NCBI GenBank assembly: GCA_945878545.1
Contig: CAMCTQ010000017.1
Location: forward strand, 1-14,904
Length of the DNA stretch: 14,904 nucleotides
Direction: 5' to 3'
DNA from: Rickettsia typhi
Lineage (GTDB): Bacteria; Pseudomonadota; Alphaproteobacteria; Rickettsiales; Rickettsiaceae
Made by a program: the position numbers and the translations under genes. Below are positions 6,629-14,547 of the stretch, in pieces; the stretch's first letter is position 1; each line of letters starts with the position of its first letter. A model generated the notes under the pieces. The model did not search any database. It was not told the DNA's origin and worked only from the letters and a program-made list of their open reading frames with translations.

Positions 6629-8721
6629 TATTTGCCTCCTTTCATTCCGCCGCCACCGCCACCGCCGCCACCGCCGCCACCGCCGATCTTATCAGTTGCA
6701 CCGCCACCGCCGCCTTCTCCGCCGCCGCCGCCAGAGACCTTGTCTGCAGCGCCGCCGCCACCTTCTGCAGAAGCTTTGTCTTTAGCCCCACCTCCTTCGC
6801 CTTCTTTTTTATCATCCTTGACCGCTTCTTTGGCAGCTTCAGGATCTTTGGATACCGCAGCTTTAATCAATTTTGCCGCTTGTATAGCCTTGTCCATCAC
6901 GGCAGTAGGAGAAACAGTAACCGATGCCATACTTGGACCACTTGTTAAATCAGAAATAAATTCATTAATTGATTTAACGGCATAGTAAAATATAAATACA
7001 TATACAATCATATATAACATGCTTAGTCCTAGATCCAAGAAATCACTAATCTTGATAATCTCAAATATAATAATACTTTTCTTCTCCCATCCTTGACCTA
7101 TATAGTATTTTATTAATTTATAACCTGCACTATTTGTACATTTTTCTGGTTCACTCGATGGTTCTCTAAGTTCAAAAGTACTAAAATTGATTCCTGATGA
7201 GTTGTAATCATGCCTTAAGTATTCACAATTTCCAAAAAATATGGAATCATACATGGTAAGCAACATCGCTATAAATCCGCCAACAACAGCTGGTTGAAGA
7301 GCGCAAGAAGCAATAATTTTTAACCATGAATCAAAATAGGCTTTTGTTCTCTCAAATAATAACATAGGAACAAAAATTGGAGAGATATACATCATTACAT
7401 AAAGTGTAACCATAGACACTAAATAAACATTTAGAAAATAAAATACTACTGATAAAAACACTATGCCAAAAATCATTCCACATAAAACGATGATAATATT
7501 TCCAGCCATAAAAAAGCCAAACATTACAACAAAAAATGTAAAAATCCCAACTGAGCTCAACGCATCAACTCCATCATGTCCAGGAGGACCAAAATTCGCC
7601 GGATTACCAATAGCAGCATACGCAGAAGTAGATCCAGAGCTTAAGAAACCTGCACTCCCCATATTATAGAGCAATTGCATCCCAAAATAATAACCGATTC
7701 TACAATCTACGGCATCCCAAACTCTATAAAATTCATAACCTGCCTCATATCTACTAGGATCATAGCTACATAAACCTTGCGAACCACCAGCAAGAAAAAC
7801 TATTTCAGTAAAATCAGACGTCATTTGTAAAAGCATGGGTAATACGGTCTCTGTCATACCATTATGACTGATACTTCTGCCATTTTGATCATAATATTGG
7901 CCAAGACCTACAGAAAAATAAACAACAAAAATAAATTTCAAAATAAACGTTGCCACTTTATCTAAGTGTACATGTTCACCATCTAATACTATTTTAAATC
8001 CATAAATCATCACATAAAGAATCAAAGCCGCTCTGACCGCGGTTTTCATTGCTTCTTGAAAGGCTGGAAATGGACTAAGCATCGTAAAATGTATGTCGTC
8101 TTCCGATTGAACACAGCTATTACCAGTATAAAAAACTTTATCTAGAGTTTGGCGAACACAATGAATAGTTACCCCAGAAAAACTAAGCAATGACTGACTT
8201 TTTGATCCACCGTCATAACATGATGTACCGAGATTTTGACAAACTTCCTGTTCTACACCCATAACATTAGTAGCAGAATTATAATCTCGACAAATTAACG
8301 GCATCTTTCCTCTAGAAGTAAGCATCATAAGACACAAACTACTTTCTACCACTTCAACAGAAAGCTGAATATCTGCAAGCAAAGGATTGGCCCCAAGATC
8401 AGGATTCGAGCTTATATCTCTGAGCTTCACTACGTTACCCAAATTTAGAGCTAAAGGAGTACAATTAAGAGGAACACTATTATCTCTTATACAAAACCTT
8501 AAAATACCGCCATCTTGGGTGCAACCATTAGCAATATTAGGAATGTTAATAGTCATATCAATATTTTTTGCTAAATATCCATACGCTGTATCACTCACCA
8601 AGTATCCTGTGCTATCAACTTTTGGAAGAGCAACACAAGAATCTCCAAAATTGGCCTCTGCACCACAAAACCATAATTGTAGAAATAATAAAACTAAAAC
8701 TCGTAATTTCAGATTAATCAT
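6628..8721 (-). CDS. virB6: VirB6-like T4SS inner-membrane channel protein, copy b
   Basis: This is a 697-residue VirB6/TrbL family protein. I start it at ATG 8719-8721. That start has AAGAGGGTG just upstream and leaves an 8-bp overlap with virB6a. It begins directly with a signal peptide (residues 1-23, ending G-A-E-A). A GTG at 8746-8748 would add nine residues ahead of the signal and is less likely. An extracytoplasmic cysteine-containing domain (about 24-225) is followed by the polytopic core. The motif L-x-L-Y-V-x-x-x-G-F-K-I-V-L begins near 232, V-W-D-A-V-D-C-R-I lies near 334-342, and the hallmark is Ser447-Pro448, Leu455-Phe-Glu-Arg458, Thr459-Lys460 and Phe463-Asp-Ser-Trp466. The last hydrophobic segment is near 565-582. 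The tail from about 610 becomes Ala/Lys and then Gly-rich, with 13 glycines in a row (680-692). The core is closest to copy a. Base composition jumps to GC-rich at the 3' end. Confidence 0.92.
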   Translation of the reverse strand: MINLKLRVLVLLFLQLWFCGAEANFGDSCVALPKVDSTGYLVSDTAYGYLAKNIDMTINIPNIANGCTQDGGILRFCIRDNSVPLNCTPLALNLGNVVKLRDISSNPDLGANPLLADIQLSVEVVESSLCLMMLTSRGKMPLICRDYNSATNVMGVEQEVCQNLGTSCYDGGSKSQSLLSFSGVTIHCVRQTLDKVFYTGNSCVQSEDDIHFTMLSPFPAFQEAMKTAVRAALILYVMIYGFKIVLDGEHVHLDKVATFILKFIFVVYFSVGLGQYYDQNGRSISHNGMTETVLPMLLQMTSDFTEIVFLAGGSQGLCSYDPSRYEAGYEFYRVWDAVDCRIGYYFGMQLLYNMGSAGFLSSGSTSAYAAIGNPANFGPPGHDGVDALSSVGIFTFFVVMFGFFMAGNIIIVLCGMIFGIVFLSVVFYFLNVYLVSMVTLYVMMYISPIFVPMLLFERTKAYFDSWLKIIASCALQPAVVGGFIAMLLTMYDSIFFGNCEYLRHDYNSSGINFSTFELREPSSEPEKCTNSAGYKLIKYYIGQGWEKKSIIIFEIIKISDFLDLGLSMLYMIVYVFIFYYAVKSINEFISDLTSGPSMASVTVSPTAVMDKAIQAAKLIKAAVSKDPEAAKEAVKDDKKEGEGGGAKDKASAEGGGGAADKVSGGGGGEGGGGGATDKIGGGGGGGGGGGGGMKGGK
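6631..6786 (-). repeat. Glycine-rich repeat tail of VirB6b with a 13-glycine run
   Basis: A GC-rich patch in an AT-rich operon encodes A-x-D-K-A-S/V-S/I units separated by lengthening glycine runs. Positions 6646-6684 encode 13 consecutive glycines, mostly alternating GGC and GGT codons. The opposite strand reads as polyproline over this patch, which gives misleading long frames there. The unit resembles the tail of VirB6a. Confidence 0.9.
6635..6639 (-). promoter_or_regulatory. Strong ribosome binding site of virB6c
   Basis: GGAGG lies six bases before the virB6c ATG, inside the last codons of virB6b. It is the strongest such site in the operon and fixes the virB6c start. Confidence 0.8.
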
Positions 8722-11353
8722 TACCACCCTCTTTACTAGCACTCCCACTTTTCGTCGAACTTACATCTTTAGCCCCCTTGGAAGAAACAGCAGAAACTTT
8801 GTCGGCTGATTCCTTGTCATTTTTACCACCAGTAGAGAATTTATCAGTAGCTCCTTTAGCACCGGTAGAAAATGCATCACTTGCTCCTCCTTTGCGTCCT
8901 TGAGATGATTTATCACTAGCACCACCACCACCACCAGCGCTAGATTTATCTCCCGCTCCTTTGCCACCACCTTTTGCTCCACCAGCAGCCGACAGCGCAG
9001 CCATCCCAGCCTTATAAATAGCCTGAGGTTTTATCGCCATATTACCTATTGAAACACCTTCTGTCATATCTGCTGCAAATTCGGCTAATGTTTCACTAAA
9101 ATGCTGCATTAAATATAATGTAAAACATGCAACCAAAAGCGCTAAAGCCAGGGTTTTTATTTTTTCATAAATCACTTCTATCATTTTAAAGAACATACCA
9201 GGAGAGCTCTTAAGAGCATCTAAGAAATTAAAACGTTTTTGGTCTTCGGTGCCAGACGCATCATCAATCCAAGGCATAACTGCATTTGAAACAATTGTTT
9301 CTCCCGTATCAAACAACCAAGCCATAGGATTATTCAAGATAAATCCTAGACTATTCATGCAGCCCTTCTTTTCATTCTTTGTATATTTTGTCCAATCATT
9401 ATCAAGGTAAAAAAACCTAATCGCTCTACCACCGCCGTTGTCCCCTGGTTCATAGGTCCCTAATGTCCCACCCAATGTTACCATTTGCATCTGTGGGCCG
9501 GTGAAAGCAACTTCTTTATAATCATATTTACACGTACCATAAAAACCAAAATCGTAAACTGACAGCATAGTAGTCATAAACACGACTGCAACCATTGGTT
9601 GAAGCATAAAAGAAATAAGCAGCTTGACCCAGGCTTCAAAATAACCTTTAGTATATTCAAATAAATACATAGGTACGAAAAGTGGTGCAAGAACTCCAAG
9701 CACAACTATTGATATCATGCAAACAACGGTAGCATTAACCACAAAGGCTCCCACAGAAATTACCATCAGTGGATACATTAGAGCTAAAGAAATTAAGGTA
9801 AAATTACCCGAAATTACCGCTGGTACTAACAAGTAAATATAAGGAGGGATAGGAAAACTAAGTATATCTAATTTTGAAAAATCATGATTTCTTGAAGCAT
9901 TCTCAACAATCATAGTTTGAATCATATCAAGCCCCAGATAATGACTAATCCTACAATCAAGAGAATCCCAAACTGACATATGACTCATACCTATGGCATA
10001 ATCAGTTGAATAAAATTTACAAAGCTCTGAGGGACTTGCACTAATTATCCAACTAGCAAGATCTGTCATACCATCTAGCAAGAATGGGAAAGCCCATTCT
10101 ATCATACCATCTAACCTATTTAGATCATTACCACTATTTTGACTAATGTTAATTCCAACCGAGAAATAAACAACAAAGATAAATTTTATCACAAAATTTA
10201 CAAGCTCTGTTTTTTGTGGTACATCTCCAGCTAGAACAATCTTAAATCCAAAGAAAATAACATATAAAGTTAATAACGCTGCAACAGTCCTATGCATGTT
10301 AACTTGAAACTGAAACAAAGCACTAGAAGTTCTTGTACTACTATTTAAAACACTCTTTACATCGCTAAAACTACAAACAGCATTACTGATCATTAACTTT
10401 GCTATCATCTCCTTGACACATTCTATTATAGGACCACTCATTACTATACCGGTCTTAGAATTATCTATTGCCCTTTTATAACACCCTCCTGCATTTGAAC
10501 ATTTTGTTAATGATAAGACATTATTATAATCCTGGGTTATTTGCTCAGGATTTACATCCATAAAATCAGCATAAATCGAGATGGGATAAGGTTCTTTTAT
10601 ATATTTACAACCAATTGGAATCCACCCACTGAAACTCTGAGTTGCAACACACATTTTATCTTTTTCCTTAATCACTTTCCAAGGAAAAACAGGTATTATA
10701 CCGATATCAATCATCATACCCGAATCACCTTCTACTTGATGTTCGTACATATTATGATAATCACGCTTTGGAATATCCCAGGCTTTTTTTATGTCATCCC
10801 AGGGCGCTTCTCCAGTAAACATAGATCCAGCAATATATACTGCTGATTTTGCTATTGCTATCAGTCTAGAGCCTTCAAGCTTTAAGTTATTACACATAGC
10901 AAAGCTTAGTTCTTGCCTGTTAAAATCAATTCTATTTGCGCGTTGACAGGCACCAGGAAACATCTCTTCATCGTGAATTTTCACTCTAAGCATAGTATTA
11001 GCGTAAAGAAGGGGCGAAACTAAATTTGCCACCAAGAATGTAAAGAATGGAGCTGGAATACACGTATGAGAAAATTCAGATCTGAGTAAATCACCTACGC
11101 CTTTAGTTTCACAAGTAAGACTGCTTAAGGTAGTAATAATTGTATCCATTGTATCTTCTGCCTTAGCAGAAAACATATTAATATGAAGAAATATCAACAA
11201 TAATGCCAAAAGCGCACGAATACGCTTGAAAAATATGGGAACAAGAAATTTATTAAAAAAAGAATCAAGTTTAATGCTTACGCTCCCTAGTGGTAAGGGT
11301 TGTCGTATAATGAATTTACTAAATATTTCCAACCTTTCTGTTTCTTCTTGCAT
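8714..11353 (-). CDS. virB6: VirB6-like T4SS inner-membrane channel protein, copy a
   Basis: This is an 879-residue VirB6/TrbL family protein. Its ATG (11351-11353) overlaps the virB4 stop as TAATG, implying translational coupling, because the ribosome site is weak (TTGAG). Residues 1-44 are a polar, partly basic extension. A hydrophobic segment follows (45-58), then A-K-A-E, so a signal peptide with a long n-region or a later true start are both possible. Residues about 65-345 are largely extracytoplasmic, with several cysteines. The core at about 353-755 contains L-T-L-Y-V-x-x-x-G-F-K-I-V-L (361-374), V-W-D-S-L-D-C-R-I (461-469) and the hallmark Ala556-Pro557, Leu564-Phe-Glu566, Thr568-Lys569 and Phe572-Glu-Ala-Trp575. 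The tail from about 790 is Gly/Ser/Lys-rich with repeated A-x-D-K/A-x-S units. Many shared blocks make copy b its closest paralog here. Confidence 0.92.
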   Translation of the reverse strand: MQEETERLEIFSKFIIRQPLPLGSVSIKLDSFFNKFLVPIFFKRIRALLALLLIFLHINMFSAKAEDTMDTIITTLSSLTCETKGVGDLLRSEFSHTCIPAPFFTFLVANLVSPLLYANTMLRVKIHDEEMFPGACQRANRIDFNRQELSFAMCNNLKLEGSRLIAIAKSAVYIAGSMFTGEAPWDDIKKAWDIPKRDYHNMYEHQVEGDSGMMIDIGIIPVFPWKVIKEKDKMCVATQSFSGWIPIGCKYIKEPYPISIYADFMDVNPEQITQDYNNVLSLTKCSNAGGCYKRAIDNSKTGIVMSGPIIECVKEMIAKLMISNAVCSFSDVKSVLNSSTRTSSALFQFQVNMHRTVAALLTLYVIFFGFKIVLAGDVPQKTELVNFVIKFIFVVYFSVGINISQNSGNDLNRLDGMIEWAFPFLLDGMTDLASWIISASPSELCKFYSTDYAIGMSHMSVWDSLDCRISHYLGLDMIQTMIVENASRNHDFSKLDILSFPIPPYIYLLVPAVISGNFTLISLALMYPLMVISVGAFVVNATVVCMISIVVLGVLAPLFVPMYLFEYTKGYFEAWVKLLISFMLQPMVAVVFMTTMLSVYDFGFYGTCKYDYKEVAFTGPQMQMVTLGGTLGTYEPGDNGGGRAIRFFYLDNDWTKYTKNEKKGCMNSLGFILNNPMAWLFDTGETIVSNAVMPWIDDASGTEDQKRFNFLDALKSSPGMFFKMIEVIYEKIKTLALALLVACFTLYLMQHFSETLAEFAADMTEGVSIGNMAIKPQAIYKAGMAALSAAGGAKGGGKGAGDKSSAGGGGGASDKSSQGRKGGASDAFSTGAKGATDKFSTGGKNDKESADKVSAVSSKGAKDVSSTKSGSASKEGGND
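8725..8733 (-). promoter_or_regulatory. Ribosome binding site deciding the virB6b start
   Basis: AAGAGGGTG lies three bases before the ATG at 8719-8721. The same nine bases precede virB3, two bases before its ATG. The match supports the internal ATG over the GTG 27 bases upstream. Confidence 0.65.
8756..8956 (-). repeat. Degenerate A-x-D-K repeats in the VirB6a tail
   Basis: Residues 800-866 consist of about six imperfect units of 10-15 residues. They begin A-G-D-K-S-S, A-S-D-K-S-S, A-S-D-A-F-S, A-T-D-K-F-S, A-D-K-V-S and A-K-D-V-S-S, with Gly/Lys spacers. The same unit type occurs in the VirB6b tail. Confidence 0.8.
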
Positions 11354-13773
11354 TAGCTCAATGATTTTACTTCTTCATAAAAAATAGGTAGCCATTTCTT
11401 TGGGTCAGTACCATATTTTTCAATAATTTTATCAAGTAATAAAACAGTATCAGCTCTGCCAGAGAGTACGTTGATAATATTATCCATACCACTCAAATTC
11501 ACCTTCGCAACAACTGCATTAACACCCTGTTTTATTAGAAAATATCTTGAAGCTGGATCTGTTGTTTTAATTAATATGTACTCCCTCTGCGACAACATAA
11601 AAGCACTTCTGTAAACATCGGTTGCTTTAAGATTAGGCAAAAATATTTGTGTTGCCGTTTGCTGAATCAATGTATCGCTTATTCTACTTTTACTTGCATC
11701 TTCTACACTTTGAGTTGCAAAAATCACAAAAGTATTTAGTTTTCGTAAAACTTTTAGCCAATCTTTGATTTTTGGTGCAAACACTGGATTGTCTATCAAA
11801 GCCCAGGCTTCATCTAGAACTATCATTGTTCTTGAACCATCAAGAGATATGTTAATACGATGGAAAACATAAAGAAGAACAGGTGCTAAGCTCACTGGAT
11901 CTTTTAGCAACTCTGCCATTTCAAAACCAAATACCCTAGCCTGCCCAAGATCGATTTTATCTTCATCATTATCAAAAATTTTGGCGTGTGAACCTTTACC
12001 ATGCCACATAGCAATCCTACTAGCAAGAGTTCCAGGACCATCCATTCCAAGGAATGGAGCAATATTGCCAAGTTTTCTATCTCTAGGATCTAATTTATAA
12101 TTACCATCAACCGCTTGTGTTAAAATCTTAATATCTTCAGCATCCAAAGTCTCACCATTAGAAGTAACTAAAGTTTTAAGTAAATCTAATAAAAATGTCT
12201 TGTTTTCTCCATTTTCTGGCAATTTCAATGGATTAAATCCACAATTGCTACCAGGGTCAATTATACTATATATCCCTCCTAAAGCTCTGATAAAAATCTC
12301 GGCACCTCTATCCTTATCAAAGAAAAATGTCCTAGGGCGAAATTTTTGTGCCTGAGCGCAAAGAAAATTCATAAGCACAGTTTTACCAGCACCAGTTGGG
12401 CCTATAATTAAGGTATGACCGACATCTCTAACATGATAATTAAAATAAAATGGCGGACCAGAAGTCGTGTCAAGAACAGTGACATAATCTCCCCAATGAT
12501 TCCCAGATATTTTGCCTAGCGGATAATTATGCATAGAAGCAAAGCCAGATAGATTAAGAGTGTTGATCACTGACCTTCTTATTATATAACTTATATTCCC
12601 TGGTAATTGACCCCAATAACTTTTCTCCATATTAACCCTTTCGCGTACAGGTTGCATACCACAATTTGAAAGTTCTACAGATGCCATGGAAAGACTATTT
12701 TCTAATGCTTTCAAGTCGTTATCGATACATAATATGGATATATGATGTTCTCCAAAGCCTATCTCGCCACTCATAGCCATGTCGAGCGCTTGAGAAATCT
12801 CAGCAATTTGGGATACAGCCTTATCCTCGGCTTGTATCATCCTATTCTGTTGTAACTGCATCTTGTTAATAGCAATAGTACGGTTAGAAAAAACAAAGCT
12901 CTGAGTCATGACAAACTCAAAAGGCATTTGCAAAAACCCATCAAAAACCCCTGCAGATGTTGATGGCCCATATTCTCTAACACTAACGATACCAGCGTAT
13001 CTTCTACCTCTTGGCCCCCTTGCCTCTATCGAGCGTGAACCAAAAAAAAGACGATTCGTCGGTAAATAATTATCTAATTTATTTCTTGTAGCCATCATGG
13101 GGGTAGGATCCCCACAATTGACTAACATACCTAAAAACTCACTGATTTCACAAAAATTACCATTCTTTGTTTTTTTTATGCCTAGTAATTTAGCATCATA
13201 ATCTCTAAAAGTGTTAAGCATTCTTGTAGTCATTTCTTGCATACTTTCATGCATTTCCCGCATGTCCCTTTCCCAAATAGACTTATTAGATTTCTGTCTA
13301 ATTTTAGTAAGTAAATACTGTACTACTGCAGCACCTTCTTTATCTGGTTCATATAAAATACTGACGTATAATTCATTAAAATAATTATCTGAATTCGAAT
13401 TTTTTGCCTGCCATTCGGTCTCAAGATAGCTAATAAAATCTTTAGAAGTTCTATTGGTTGGATCGACAGTAAAACTAGCCCCTCTCTGCAACACGGCTTG
13501 TCTTCGTCTTATCGTATGAAAATATAAAGTGATATTCCCAGAAGCCATGTTTTTCAACATGGAATTACGTATGTTTTTACGAATATCCAAATCATCATCA
13601 TCAGCAGTTTCAAATGAAAACCCTCCTATTTTAATAACTTGAAGTAAACCATTTGATTTTGTTAAAATAGTATTCTGATCCCAATGGCACTTATATGGAA
13701 TAAAGTGCGAAACGGGTTTCTCTTTTCTTGACTTGGACTCCTTTGCCGCAGCAGCTTTAAATAACTTAAACAT
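11353..13773 (-). CDS. virB4: VirB4 T4SS ATPase
   Basis: This 806-residue protein is the conserved inner-membrane-associated ATPase that powers T4SS assembly and substrate transfer. The N-terminal half (to about 400) is the CagE/TrbE/VirB domain. The C-terminal half is a P-loop ATPase, with Walker A G458-P-T-G-A-G-K464-T465, Walker B M650-I-V-L-D654-E655-A-W, and a following F-A-T-Q688-S motif. Catalytic residues are intact and the length is normal for the family, so it should be active. The ATG at 13771-13773 lies 12 bp after the virB3 stop and has only an AAGAA-type site, which suggests coupling to virB3. Its stop TAA overlaps the virB6a ATG. Rickettsiales often carry a second VirB4 elsewhere; the copy beside virB3 and the virB6 array is usually called virB4a. 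Only one is in this window. Confidence 0.97.
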   Translation of the reverse strand: MFKLFKAAAAKESKSRKEKPVSHFIPYKCHWDQNTILTKSNGLLQVIKIGGFSFETADDDDLDIRKNIRNSMLKNMASGNITLYFHTIRRRQAVLQRGASFTVDPTNRTSKDFISYLETEWQAKNSNSDNYFNELYVSILYEPDKEGAAVVQYLLTKIRQKSNKSIWERDMREMHESMQEMTTRMLNTFRDYDAKLLGIKKTKNGNFCEISEFLGMLVNCGDPTPMMATRNKLDNYLPTNRLFFGSRSIEARGPRGRRYAGIVSVREYGPSTSAGVFDGFLQMPFEFVMTQSFVFSNRTIAINKMQLQQNRMIQAEDKAVSQIAEISQALDMAMSGEIGFGEHHISILCIDNDLKALENSLSMASVELSNCGMQPVRERVNMEKSYWGQLPGNISYIIRRSVINTLNLSGFASMHNYPLGKISGNHWGDYVTVLDTTSGPPFYFNYHVRDVGHTLIIGPTGAGKTVLMNFLCAQAQKFRPRTFFFDKDRGAEIFIRALGGIYSIIDPGSNCGFNPLKLPENGENKTFLLDLLKTLVTSNGETLDAEDIKILTQAVDGNYKLDPRDRKLGNIAPFLGMDGPGTLASRIAMWHGKGSHAKIFDNDEDKIDLGQARVFGFEMAELLKDPVSLAPVLLYVFHRINISLDGSRTMIVLDEAWALIDNPVFAPKIKDWLKVLRKLNTFVIFATQSVEDASKSRISDTLIQQTATQIFLPNLKATDVYRSAFMLSQREYILIKTTDPASRYFLIKQGVNAVVAKVNLSGMDNIINVLSGRADTVLLLDKIIEKYGTDPKKWLPIFYEEVKSLS

Positions 13774-13785
13774 ATTTCTTAATAA

Positions 13786-14073
13786 TCACACACTATAAGA
13801 ATTGGCACCCCAAAAAGTCTTATTGGGACATTGGTTACACTTGCCACTATAATTCAGATAAAGTTCCATAAAACGAGGCTCCTTAAAGCAAAGGAGATAA
13901 CCGATCATATGAACTACAAACGCAATAAAAATTATATAAATACTAGATTTTTGAATAAACATCGTAACTGAAATCATTAGGTTAAGCATAGCGTATTGAA
14001 TACTTACACCAAAAATCATTGATGGCCTCGTAAGACCTACAAACAAAGGATCAGAAGCAACTTGACCAGACAT
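13786..14073 (-). CDS. virB3: VirB3 T4SS inner-membrane protein
   Basis: This is a 95-residue VirB3 family protein, an inner-membrane subunit that works with VirB4. The N-terminus has the typical D-P-L-F-V-G-L-T-R-P motif (residues 8-17). Two hydrophobic segments follow, about 18-38 and 43-62, and the C-terminus has N-x-C-P-N-K-x-F-W-G-A-N-S-Y (80-93), common in rickettsial VirB3. The length is normal and it sits directly before virB4, as in most T4SS operons. The ATG at 14071-14073 has GAGGG four bases upstream. It is the first gene of the block, so the operon promoter should lie in the 474-bp gap upstream. Confidence 0.95.
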   Translation of the reverse strand: MSGQVASDPLFVGLTRPSMIFGVSIQYAMLNLMISVTMFIQKSSIYIIFIAFVVHMIGYLLCFKEPRFMELYLNYSGKCNQCPNKTFWGANSYSV

Positions 14074-14075
14074 AG

Positions 14076-14084
14076 CACCCTCTT
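14076..14084 (-). promoter_or_regulatory. Ribosome binding site of virB3
   Basis: AAGAGGGTG precedes the virB3 ATG by two bases, with core GAGGG four bases away. The same nine bases serve virB6b, so both genes may initiate independently, whereas virB4 and virB6a appear to rely on coupling. Confidence 0.6.
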
Positions 14085-14355
14085 AGTTAATTTTATTGAA
14101 CAAAAGCCCGCTAGTAGACCTAAGTCTAATTGAATTTGTTAGAACAAAGCAAACCTATAATACTACTTATGCAAAAAGTTTTTAGAATCAGATACTTTGT
14201 GGCATCATAAAACACATTTAGTATAAAAGTAATGAGAAGGCTAAGTTACTTAAGAAGCATAAACTTAAGGCACGAAGGTTATTTTCAGGATTCCAGGTGA
14301 TGTATTGAATAGAAAATGAAAAAGAAGAACGTATAATAAATCACATTGGATTAGG

Positions 14356-14373
14356 TGCTAATTATTTTTAGCA
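14356..14373. repeat. Small inverted repeat TGCTAA/TTAGCA
   Basis: A 6-bp perfect stem (14356-14361 with 14368-14373) encloses a 6-nt T-rich loop. It is AT-rich and weak alone, but adjoins other palindromes in the same gap. Confidence 0.45.
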
Positions 14374-14374
14374 A

Positions 14375-14402
14375 TGTCATTTCAACGGATGCAGAAATCC
14401 AG
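14375..14402 (-). repeat. Possible decayed dispersed palindromic repeat
   Basis: On the minus strand the stretch begins CTGGATTTCTGC and ends TTGAAATGACA. It recalls the widespread CTGGATTCCCGC...GCGGGAATGACA palindromic repeat of many bacterial genomes, with the central GC pairs lost. Only ATTTC/GAAAT can still pair. The likeness is from memory and could be chance. Confidence 0.3.
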
Positions 14403-14412
14403 TTTAAGCCCC

Positions 14413-14451
14413 CCCTTCTTTCAAGGGAGTAACTCCCATGGGTTATAAACC
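14413..14451. repeat. Chain of overlapping inverted repeats
   Basis: Four short palindromes share arms: CCCTT/AAGGG (14413-14427), GGGAGT-A-ACTCCC (14425-14437), CCCATGGG (14435-14442) and GGTT-ATA-AACC (14441-14451). Neighbouring ones compete for the same bases, so only alternate hairpins can form together. It follows a run of seven C. It may be a decayed mobile repeat or an RNA switch or attenuator; nothing decides between these. Confidence 0.55.
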
Positions 14452-14471
14452 TAATTCAAAGCGTTCTAACA

Positions 14472-14493
14472 TATAGCGAGTTTCCTCACTATA
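14472..14493 (-). terminator. Hairpin with GAAA tetraloop downstream of the 108-residue gene
   Basis: Read on the minus strand, TATAGTGAG and CTCGCTATA form a 9-bp stem with one G-U pair, closed by a GAAA (GNRA) tetraloop. In the plus-strand RNA that pair becomes a C-A mismatch, which favours function in minus-strand RNA. It lies about 55 nt past the stop of the 108-residue gene, suiting a 3'-end or processing hairpin. It has no following U-run, so it is not a standard intrinsic terminator. Confidence 0.4.
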
Positions 14494-14547
14494 CAAAACA
14501 TTTTAAAAGCTTGGACAAAAAAGTTATAGTATTAAAAATCTCTTCAC

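Larger units (their letters stand above)
14074..14547. other. Gene-free, palindrome-rich region upstream of virB3
   Basis: I see no coding frame worth calling on either strand; the longest plus-strand reading is a 22-codon frame from 14232. I also see no tRNA. The region should hold the virB promoter. The best minus-strand -10 candidates are TATTAT (14157-14162), TATGAT (14204-14209) and TATACT (14220-14225), all with poor -35 partners at 17 bp, so none is assigned. The half nearer the 108-residue gene carries several small inverted repeats (14356-14493), listed separately. No hairpin is followed by a T-run on the minus strand. Confidence 0.6.

Noticed and set aside
6543..6985. Three long plus-strand frames opposite the virB6b tail, one beginning with a polyproline run
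   Set aside because: They are antisense readings of the glycine-rich repeats and adjoining codons. They lack ribosome sites and lie wholly within well-supported VirB6 genes.
8722..8748. GTG start giving virB6b nine extra residues
   Set aside because: The internal ATG at 8719-8721 has a good ribosome site matching that of virB3 and gives a clean signal peptide at residue 1.
14130..14161. Plus-strand promoter TTGAAT - TATAAT
   Set aside because: The spacing is 20 bp and no plus-strand gene follows, so it is probably a chance match in AT-rich DNA.
14169..14315. Plus-strand readings of 13 and 22 codons separated by a stop, considered as a gene remnant
   Set aside because: They are too short, the sequence is not recognisable and there is no ribosome site.
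14488..14518. Minus-strand promoter TTGTCC - TATAGT
   Set aside because: The spacer is 19 bp, and the -10 is simply one arm of the tetraloop hairpin. It cannot be excluded but is not supported.
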